From NCBI GenBank assembly GCA_947259675.1, contig CAMYNE010000234.1, positions 1 through 7,344 on the forward strand: a DNA stretch of 7,344 nucleotides, in the 5' to 3' direction. The position numbers and the translations under genes are program-made. Origin of the DNA: an uncultured Pirellulaceae bacterium. Lineage in GTDB: Bacteria; Planctomycetota; Planctomycetia; Pirellulales; Pirellulaceae. Within the stretch, counting starts at the first letter, position 1. Every line of letters starts with the position of its first letter. Below, in pieces: positions 1 through 5,705 of the stretch. The notes under the pieces are model-generated. The model had not been told where the DNA came from and did not search any database. It was given only the letters and a program-made list of their open reading frames with translations.

Positions 1-456
1 CATTTGCTTCGATTCTGCCGACAACCCGCGTTTGGCGTCGAACTTCACTGGCTTGGCCGGTTCGAATTGCCAAAAAAATGCGGCCAGCGATCCGTGCTCT
101 CGAATCATCTGTGATGCCAATTTTGCATTGTTGATGGTCGACTCGATTTTGCCGCGGTGACGTACGATACCCTCGTTTTGCAACAACTTTTCAACATGCC
201 GATCATTGAATCGTGCCACTTTCCTGATCTCGAAATTCTCGAAAGCTTTGCGAAATGTTTCACGTTTCCGCAGAATCGTGATCCAGCTCAAACCAGCTTG
301 AAACCCTTCCAGACACAGTTTTTCAAAAAGTCGGTTGTCGTCGTCGACAGGACGTCCCCATTCTGTGTCGTGATATCGAATGTAAAGTGGGTCGTTTCCG
401 CACCACCAGCATCGGTTAACACCCTTGGTATCGGTTGTGATGTATTTGCTGGCCAT
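1..456 (-). CDS. tag: DNA-3-methyladenine glycosylase I, 3' end outside the window
   Basis: This base-excision repair enzyme of the cytosol removes 3-methyladenine from alkylated DNA, leaving an abasic site. The window holds 152 codons from an ATG at 456-454; E. coli Tag is 187 residues, so roughly the last fifth is missing. The family core is clear: R-C-W-W-C-G-N-D-P-L-Y-I-R-Y-H-D-T-E-W-G at residues 15-34, then L-C-L-E-G-F-Q-A-G-L-S-W-I at 47-59, and a later R-H-R-G-K-I segment. By comparison with E. coli Tag, Cys16 and His29 match the zinc ligands Cys4 and His17, Glu50 matches Glu38 of the base pocket, and Trp58 matches Trp46. The second zinc-ligand pair (His and Cys near the C-terminus) would lie off the window. 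The start is the only in-frame ATG ahead of the conserved core; no strong Shine-Dalgarno precedes it. It is transcribed away from the propeller gene. The family call is very secure. Confidence 0.94.
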   Translation of the reverse strand, partial: MASKYITTDTKGVNRCWWCGNDPLYIRYHDTEWGRPVDDDNRLFEKLCLEGFQAGLSWITILRKRETFRKAFENFEIRKVARFNDRHVEKLLQNEGIVRHRGKIESTINNAKLASQMIREHGSLAAFFWQFEPAKPVKFDAKRGLSAESKQM

Positions 457-619
457 ATCCGCCGGTTTCCGGATTGGTGAATTCAATTCGACTCGGAATC
501 GAGTTAAACTGGACGCTTGTGACAAACGATACGCAAAGCCCGATCGCAACAGGATTTCTTTTGTAAATAAATAATATTGTGTTTCGAGCTAGAGCATTTC
601 CAAAATTGATTTGCACTTG

Positions 620-703
620 TGTCATCCTGAACCGAGGTACGAGGTGAAGGATCTCCGTGAACCAGCGAGAGATTCTTCAGTCGCAAGCTCCTTCAGAATG
701 ACA
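620..703. repeat. 84-nt nested imperfect inverted repeat (interspersed palindromic element)
   Basis: The outer arms are tgtcatcctgaa (620-631) and ttcagaatgaca (692-703). They are complementary over 12 positions except one, which becomes a G-U pair in RNA read from the minus strand. Nested inside, gaaggatctc (646-655) pairs with gagattcttc (669-678), with one G-U pair in plus-strand RNA. The boundary pattern gtcatcctga ... tcagaatgac resembles a palindromic intergenic repeat that I recall being scattered through several unrelated bacterial genomes. That resemblance is from memory. No transposase is present, so if it is mobile it would be a non-autonomous element. No T-tract follows either arm, so it is not a standard terminator. 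Confidence 0.72.
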
Positions 704-788
704 GTGCCTGAATACGAATTTTTGTTTGTTGTTTACCAAATTGGCGCGGTGCGACCAAGATCACGATCATTCACCCTTGTATTATTTC

Positions 789-793
789 GGAGA
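789..793 (+). promoter_or_regulatory. Shine-Dalgarno site for the BNR propeller gene
   Basis: The bases ggaga lie five nucleotides ahead of the ATG at 799. This supports 799 as the start, and a complete signal peptide begins immediately there. Confidence 0.75.
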
Positions 794-798
794 AACAG

Positions 799-3700
799 AT
801 GTCGGTTCGAGACTGGTTATGTTCTTTTGCAATTATCCTCGGTTTGCTGCTAACCAACAGCGTCTCCGCGCAAGATTCAGACGAACCAAAAGATGAAACA
901 CCGGGTGTAAACTCTGGTCTTGTTTCCGCACTCAAATTTCGAGGTATTGGACCGGCGTTGATGTCCGGTCGCATCGGTGACATCGTTGTCGACCCGGTCA
1001 GAAAAAGTACCTGGTATGTCGCGGCGAGTAGTGGAGGTGTCTGGAAAACGACCAACGCGGGCGTCACGTGGAAACCAATCTTTGACGGACAAGGCAGTTA
1101 TTCGATTGGTTGTTTGGCGTTGGATCCGAAGGACCGATTTACGCTGTGGGTCGGAACGGGTGAAAACAACTCACAACGAAGTGTTGGCTATGGAGATGGA
1201 CTTTACAAATCTACGGACGGCGGGGCCAGCTTCAAGAAAGTTGGACTCGAAAACAGCGAGCACATCGGCAAGATCATTGTACACCCGGACGACTCGAACA
1301 CCGTTTTCGTCGCTTCACAAGGCCCGCTTTGGAAAGAGGGCGGCGACCGTGGACTTTACAAAACAACGGACGGCGGCAAGACCTGGAAAAAGATTCTCAA
1401 CATCAGTGAACATACCGGGATCAATGAAGTTCATATGGATCCAACCAACTCAGATATTCTTTATGCATCCGCCTATCAGCGACGACGACACACCTGGGTG
1501 TTGATCGATGGCGGACCAGAGTCGGGTATCTACAAGTCAACTGACGGTGGTGAGACCTGGAAAAAAATCAATCGCGGTTTGCCCGGTGGTGATAAGGGCC
1601 GTATCGGAATGGCCATTTCCCCGATCAATCCGGAAGTCATCTACGCGATCGTAGAAGCAGCCGGAGGCCAAAGCGGTTTTTATCGTAGCGCAAACCGAGG
1701 CGAATCTTGGTCGCGCGCTGGCAGCTATATTTCAACCAGCCCGCAGTACTACCAGGAAATTATCGCCTGTCCACACAAATTCGATCGCATTTATTCTCTT
1801 GATACCTACATGATGGTCAGTGAAGACGGTGGCAGGAATTTCACCCAACTTGGTGAAGCGGACAAACACGTCGACAACCACGCACTGGTGATCGACCCGA
1901 TCGATGAAGATCACTTGATCGTTGGCTGCGATGGCGGTGTTTATGAGAGTTGGGATCGCGGCAAAACGTATGATTTCAAAGCCAACCTCCCAATCACCCA
2001 ATTCTACAAAGTCGCCGTTTCCAACGAAAAACCGTTTTACTTCGTTTACGGTGGGACTCAGGACAATGCGACCCAAGGCGGTCCTTCCCGCACGAACAAC
2101 ACCCATGGGATTCGCAATAGCGACTGGTTCATCACGGTTTTCGGCGATGGATTTGATCCGGCCGTTGATCCCATTGATCCTGATACGATCTACTCGCAGT
2201 GGCAGTATGGTGGGCTGGTTCGGTTCAATCGCAAAACTGGTGAACGGGTTGATATTAAACCACAACCGGAAACTGACAGTCCTCCCTTGCGCTGGAATTG
2301 GGATTCGGCTTTGTTGATCTCACCCCATTCCAACGAACGCATTTACTACGGTTCCCAGATTCTTTTTCAAAGCGATGATCGTGGCGACACTTGGACCGCC
2401 ATCAGCCCTGATCTTTCGCGAAACATTGATCGCAACAAGCTCAAAGTCATGGGTCGCATCTGGTCAGCGGAAACGGTTGCCAAAAATGCGTCGACTTCGC
2501 AGTACGGAACCATTGTTTCCGTCAGTGAATCGCCCAAAGTTGAGGGGCTGATTTATGTGGGCACCGACGATGGCATGGTGCAGATTACCGAAGACGGAGG
2601 TGACAATTGGACGGCCGTCGGAAAGTTCGGTTCGCTCGACGTGCCAGAGTTTGGTTACATTAACGACATCGAAGCTGACTTGCATGATGAAAACACGGTT
2701 TATGTCGCCGTTAACAATCACAAGCGGGGCGACTTCAAACCCTATGTCGTCAAATCAACCGATCGCGGCAAAACGTGGGACAACATCACCGGTAACCTTC
2801 CGGAAAAGGGCAGCGTGTATTCGCTCAAACAGGATCACGTCGATCCCAATCTTTTGTTTTGTGGAACCGAATTCGGATGCTTTTGCACCGTTGATGGGGG
2901 TCAGAAATGGATCAAGCTAGGCAGCGGCCTGCCAACCATCGCGATTCGTGATATCGAAATTCAACGCGATGAAAACGATCTCGTTTTGGCTTCCTTTGGA
3001 CGAGGCTTTTACATTCTGGATGATTACACACCGCTTCGTTCGGTGAATGAAGAGATGCTCAAAGAAAACGCAATTATGCCGATCAAGAAAGGCATGATCT
3101 ACGGCATGGCTGCTCCACTGGCAGGTGGCGGCAAGGCATTCCAAGGCGCGAACTTCTTCATTGCACCGAATCCAGCCTATGGGGTAACTTTCACCTACTA
3201 TTTGAAGGATTCACTCAAAACCAAAAAGGCGGAGCGGCTTTCAAAAGATTCCAAATCTGCAGCCGCAGGCAAAGACACGCCTTATCCAAGTTGGGAAGAT
3301 TTCAAGGCCGAGGATCGTGAAGTCGCCCCTCGCGTGGTCCTCACGATTCGCGATAGCGACGGAGAAGTTGTGAATCGTCTCAGCGGAAGCACCTCCAAAG
3401 GAATGCATCGCACCACTTGGAATCTGCGTCACGCCGGAGCGGGCGGCGGTCGCAGAGGCGGAGGCGGCCCATTGGCCATCCCCGGGAAGTACACCGTTGA
3501 TATCTCTCAGGTCGTCGATGGAGAAACGACCGAACTTGTCGGTGCGACCGAGTTTGAAATTGAACCTCTGATGTTTGACGAAACCAGTCAGCCCGATCGT
3601 GATGCGATTATGGCTTTCGTCGAAGAAGCTCAGGAACTGTCGAAATCAGTCCGTGGAGCAACCAGTGTGGCGAATGAAGTTAAAGAACAGCTGGACGCAA

Positions 3701-4071
3701 TTCGCAACGTCATTCGCAACTCGACGACCCTTGATCCGGCAATGGAAAACGAAGTCCGGGCAATGGAAATTCGCTTGATGGACATCACGGAAAAGTTCAA
3801 TGGTGATCCAACGAAATCTCGTCGCAACGAACCGTCAAAGCCGGGCCTTTCCGGTCGAATTCGTAACATGATGTTTGGCGCGATGGGCAGCACCGAGGGC
3901 CCAACAGGGACTCATCGACGGCAGTATGAAATTGCCGGCGAAGAATACGATGCCATCATTGATGATTTGCGAACCCTGGTCGAAACGGATCTTCCCACAC
4001 TTCATGAAAAACTCGACGAGGCCGGCGCACCTTGGACGCCAGGTCGCAAAATTCCAGAATGGAGGAGATAA
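799..4071 (+). CDS. Secreted BNR/Asp-box (VPS10/sortilin-like) beta-propeller protein
   Basis: The 1090-residue protein starts with a Sec-type signal peptide: a short charged start, a hydrophobic run I-I-L-G-L-L-L, and a likely cleavage after S-V-S-A near residue 24. The mature part opens with F-R-G-I-G-P-A-L-M-S-G-R-I, typical of a large family annotated as glycosyl hydrolase, WD40/YVTN/BNR-like or sortilin-like. Eleven Asp-box motifs (S/T-x-D-x-G-x-x-W/F/Y) are visible, ending near residues 91, 145, 196, 254, 304, 348, 391, 532, 604, 660 and 704, so one or two propellers fill about 40-760. An Ig/FlgD-like strand region follows (about 795-905), with a Lys-rich insert (about 801-835) and a Gly/Arg patch (880-890). 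A helical C-terminal tail (about 930-1090) completes it. No catalytic residues can be assigned, so the glycosidase label is not supported; binding or protein processing in the periplasm or outside is equally possible. It appears monocistronic, ending just before a strong terminator. Confidence 0.93.
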   Translation: MSVRDWLCSFAIILGLLLTNSVSAQDSDEPKDETPGVNSGLVSALKFRGIGPALMSGRIGDIVVDPVRKSTWYVAASSGGVWKTTNAGVTWKPIFDGQGSYSIGCLALDPKDRFTLWVGTGENNSQRSVGYGDGLYKSTDGGASFKKVGLENSEHIGKIIVHPDDSNTVFVASQGPLWKEGGDRGLYKTTDGGKTWKKILNISEHTGINEVHMDPTNSDILYASAYQRRRHTWVLIDGGPESGIYKSTDGGETWKKINRGLPGGDKGRIGMAISPINPEVIYAIVEAAGGQSGFYRSANRGESWSRAGSYISTSPQYYQEIIACPHKFDRIYSLDTYMMVSEDGGRNFTQLGEADKHVDNHALVIDPIDEDHLIVGCDGGVYESWDRGKTYDFKANLPITQFYKVAVSNEKPFYFVYGGTQDNATQGGPSRTNNTHGIRNSDWFITVFGDGFDPAVDPIDPDTIYSQWQYGGLVRFNRKTGERVDIKPQPETDSPPLRWNWDSALLISPHSNERIYYGSQILFQSDDRGDTWTAISPDLSRNIDRNKLKVMGRIWSAETVAKNASTSQYGTIVSVSESPKVEGLIYVGTDDGMVQITEDGGDNWTAVGKFGSLDVPEFGYINDIEADLHDENTVYVAVNNHKRGDFKPYVVKSTDRGKTWDNITGNLPEKGSVYSLKQDHVDPNLLFCGTEFGCFCTVDGGQKWIKLGSGLPTIAIRDIEIQRDENDLVLASFGRGFYILDDYTPLRSVNEEMLKENAIMPIKKGMIYGMAAPLAGGGKAFQGANFFIAPNPAYGVTFTYYLKDSLKTKKAERLSKDSKSAAAGKDTPYPSWEDFKAEDREVAPRVVLTIRDSDGEVVNRLSGSTSKGMHRTTWNLRHAGAGGGRRGGGGPLAIPGKYTVDISQVVDGETTELVGATEFEIEPLMFDETSQPDRDAIMAFVEEAQELSKSVRGATSVANEVKEQLDAIRNVIRNSTTLDPAMENEVRAMEIRLMDITEKFNGDPTKSRRNEPSKPGLSGRIRNMMFGAMGSTEGPTGTHRRQYEIAGEEYDAIIDDLRTLVETDLPTLHEKLDEAGAPWTPGRKIPEWRR

Positions 4072-4103
4072 TACGGTCTCAGGTCTTTTTCACTGCTTTT
4101 TCT

Positions 4104-4132
4104 GCCGGTTTCGAACGAAACCGGCTTTTTTT
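4104..4132 (+). terminator. Rho-independent terminator of the BNR propeller gene
   Basis: A perfect inverted repeat, gccggtttcg (4104-4113) and cgaaaccggc (4116-4125), forms a GC-rich stem that closes on a tetraloop if the last pair opens. It is followed directly by seven T residues (4126-4132). It lies 32 nt after the stop codon at 4069-4071 and separates this gene from the next one on the same strand. Confidence 0.93.
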
Positions 4133-4401
4133 AATCTCAAACCACTACGACTCGGTCCCTGAACCTAACTTGAATTGTCAGTTGAACTGGTTAAAACAAA
4201 ACGCGTAGTTAATTGAAGGCATCGGGAATTCAAACGATTTGGAAAAGCCGAACAATATGAGCGGCAAGGCGCTAGCTAGCCGGCGGTATCGCAACCACTG
4301 AGCACCGGTGGCTACCGCCATTCCGCTCACAATTCCCGGAAAGCCTCAGTTGATTGGTATTGATTCACGTGCAACAGACCCAACCGAGTTGAGATCAAAT
4401 C
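4133..4401. other. Intergenic region upstream of the PQQ-like propeller gene
   Basis: These 269 nt contain no credible coding frame. The central part is a palindromic element (listed separately). A perfect 8-bp pair, cgggaatt (4223-4230) and aattcccg (4331-4338), brackets that element asymmetrically: one base separates it on the right but 27 bases on the left. The promoter of the downstream gene must be here unless it lies inside the repeat, but I cannot pick out boxes with confidence. The ribosome site is weak (gaga at 4391-4394). Confidence 0.6.
4258..4329. repeat. 72-nt imperfect hairpin element with a TAGC duplication in its left arm
   Basis: The left arm at 4258-4287 starts tgagcggcaaggcgctagc, and the right arm at 4304-4329 ends gctaccgccattccgctca. 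If the second copy of the tandem tagc in the left arm (gctagctagc at 4271-4280) is removed, the arms are 26 nt each and complementary at 21 positions, around a 16-nt loop. An alternative short pairing also exists: ggcggta (4282-4288) with taccgcc (4313-4319). The arm sequence resembles GC-rich gcaaggcgctagc palindromes that I recall from Pirellula/Rhodopirellula-type genomes. No T-tract follows, so it is not an ordinary terminator. Confidence 0.72.
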
Positions 4402-5139
4402 ATGATTGCCGCGCCCTTTCGAGTCCGTAAATTCCGATTTCGTCATTTTGCCAGAACAATTTATAGCGTCGCTGCGATGTCCATGATGTTTACCGCGATC
4501 TCATCGGCGGCGGTTGTGGACGATTGGCCGCATTGGCGGGGCCCCGATCGAAATGACATTTCAACTGAAACGGGGTTGCTAAAGTCGTGGCCGGAATCAG
4601 GGCCCAAGCAAGTCTGGATCAACCAAAAAGCCGGACTTGGCTATGCCGGTTTTTCAATCGTTGACGGACAACTTTTCACAATGGGCCTGGAAGACGACCA
4701 GGAGTTTGCACTTTGCTTGAACGCCGAGACGGGAGATGAAATCTGGCGAGTGCCGATTGCCTCAAAATACAAAAACGGCTGGGGCGATGGTCCGCGCAGT
4801 ACACCCTCGGTCGATGGCGATCGAGTCTATTTCATGTTCGCAGGCGGTACGCTTGCCTGTTTGAAAGGCGCCGATGGTGAAAAGGTCTGGTCGATCAATA
4901 TGTCGGATTTTGGTGGCAAGGTCCCCAAATGGGGATTCGCCGAATCGCCGTTAGTTGACGGTAACAAAGTCGTCTTCACACCTGGAGGAAATAAGGGCGC
5001 GTTCGCGGCTGTCGACAAAATGACTGGAAAGAAAGTCTGGCAATCAACTGGTTTCGAAATCGCTGAAAAGAGCCGCCGTCAATGGCAAAAGAACTTATGT
5101 CCAGTTAGTGCCAAACGCGGTCGTGGCGATTTCGGCTGA
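4402..5139 (+). CDS. N-terminal portion of the PQQ-like propeller protein
   Basis: This 245-codon frame begins with an export signal: a basic n-region rich in Arg and Lys (residues 7-18), a hydrophobic core (about 20-33), and a likely cleavage around S-S-A-A (34-37). The mature start W-P-H-W-R-G-P-D-R-N-D (42-52) is a hallmark of planctomycete and verrucomicrobial secreted PQQ-like propellers. Three blade motifs of the PQQ-repeat type (A-x-x-G-x-x-x-W) follow: A-E-T-G-D-E-I-W (108-115), A-D-G-E-K-V-W (157-163) and M-T-G-K-K-V-W (207-213). Family sequence ends near residue 223, and the last 20 or so residues to the TGA are out-of-frame translation. The ATG at 4402 is chosen because it gives the full n-region. 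Whether PQQ is bound cannot be told; these repeats mostly act as structural scaffolds. Confidence 0.87.
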   Translation: MIAAPFRVRKFRFRHFARTIYSVAAMSMMFTAISSAAVVDDWPHWRGPDRNDISTETGLLKSWPESGPKQVWINQKAGLGYAGFSIVDGQLFTMGLEDDQEFALCLNAETGDEIWRVPIASKYKNGWGDGPRSTPSVDGDRVYFMFAGGTLACLKGADGEKVWSINMSDFGGKVPKWGFAESPLVDGNKVVFTPGGNKGAFAAVDKMTGKKVWQSTGFEIAEKSRRQWQKNLCPVSAKRGRGDFG

Positions 5140-5674
5140 CGACGGATCCGTTGTCTGGGAATCCGAATGGGAGGGAGCCGTTGCGGTCATTCCATCACCA
5201 ATTATTGCGGATGGAAAAATTTATGTCTCCAGCGGATACAACGCTGGCTCAAAACTGGTCGAGATTGGGTCCAACAATCAAGCCGAAGAAACTTGGCGGA
5301 ATCGAGTCATGAAAAATCATCATGGCGGAGTCGTACTCGTTGGTGACCATCTCTATGGGTATTCCGATGGGGCTGGATTTATATGTCAGAATCTGGCCGA
5401 TGGTGAAATGACCTGGAACAATAAATCAGACGTGAAAAAAGGCGCCGTTTCCTACGCGGATGGAATGTTTTATTTCATCGAAGAAAGGGGCGGCAACGTT
5501 TTGTTGATCGAAGCCAATCCGGAGGGAATGGAAGTCAAAGGCAAATTCAAGCTCGACCCTCAGACCAAACGCCGCAGCGCGCGAGGTGCGATCTGGGTCC
5601 ATCCTGTAATCAGCGATGGGAAACTCTACCTGAGGGACCAGGAGATCATCTACTGTTTCAATGTTAAAGGATAA
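5108..5674 (+). CDS. C-terminal portion of the PQQ-like propeller protein
   Basis: This frame carries the remaining blades of the same propeller. The GTG at 5108 is only the first possible start codon in the frame. It has no Shine-Dalgarno, and family-like sequence (V-N-G-K-R-T-Y-V-Q-L) already runs upstream of it from about 5072, so independent translation is doubtful. Visible blade motifs are A-D-D-G-S-V-V-W (10-17 from the GTG) and a degenerate A-D-G-E-M-T-W (97-103). The end, W-V-H-P-V-I-S-D-G-K-L-Y-L-R-D-Q (163-178) followed by I-I-Y-C-F-N-V-K, is the usual closing blade of the family, so the C-terminus is complete. Only 31 nt separate the TAA from the stop of the convergent gene, and no T-tailed terminator lies between them. 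Confidence 0.83.
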   Translation: MPNAVVAISADDGSVVWESEWEGAVAVIPSPIIADGKIYVSSGYNAGSKLVEIGSNNQAEETWRNRVMKNHHGGVVLVGDHLYGYSDGAGFICQNLADGEMTWNNKSDVKKGAVSYADGMFYFIEERGGNVLLIEANPEGMEVKGKFKLDPQTKRRSARGAIWVHPVISDGKLYLRDQEIIYCFNVKG

Positions 5675-5705
5675 CCCTACGTGAGAAATGCAGGCTGGGA
5701 GCCCA

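Larger units (their letters stand above)
457..798. other. Divergent intergenic region between tag and the BNR propeller gene
   Basis: This 342-nt gap must carry the promoters for two divergently transcribed genes, but I cannot assign convincing -35/-10 pairs. It contains an AT-rich stretch around 565-590, a small perfect hairpin at 491-504 (actcg, four-base loop, cgagt) that would lie in the 5' leader of tag, and the larger inverted repeat listed separately. Short open frames across it on both strands have no family resemblance and are interrupted by the repeat, so I call no gene here. Confidence 0.6.
4402..5674 (+). pseudogene. PQQ-like beta-propeller protein gene, frameshifted
   Basis: Read through one frame change, this region encodes a single exported protein of about 423 residues, close to the size I expect for planctomycete PQQ-binding-like (BamB/quinoprotein-like) propellers. 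The first frame is convincing up to about G-F-E-I-A-E-K (codons ending 5070) and the second from about A-A-V-N-G-K-R-T-Y-V-Q (codons starting 5072). Skipping one base between them gives a continuous family-like sequence, and the two open frames overlap only in meaningless translation. The simplest cause is one extra A in the aaaa run at 5066-5069. The joined sequence also looks a few residues short compared with relatives as I remember them, so a small out-of-frame deletion is a second possibility. Sequencing or assembly error cannot be excluded. Both halves keep good codon structure, so the break is recent or artefactual. Confidence 0.85.

Noticed and set aside
394..417. Extra Cys in the R-C-W-W-C motif of Tag as a possible unusual metal site
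   Set aside because: An R-C-x-W-C-G opening is, as far as I recall, common in Tag homologs outside enterobacteria, so it is not notable.
157..480. Plus-strand open frame of 107 codons over the tag gene
   Set aside because: The minus strand here encodes unmistakable Tag motifs; the plus-strand translation shows no family features.
1732..2265. Long minus-strand open frame of 177 codons inside the BNR gene
   Set aside because: It is a shadow of the propeller coding frame, with no ribosome site or recognisable domain.
5108..5110. GTG as the true start of a separate downstream gene
   Set aside because: No Shine-Dalgarno precedes it and family-like sequence extends upstream of it in the same frame, so it is the tail of the frameshifted propeller gene.
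5693..5703. Small hairpin ggct-ggg-agcc between the convergent stops
   Set aside because: The stem is only 4 bp and neither side has a T-tract, so it does not qualify as a bidirectional terminator.
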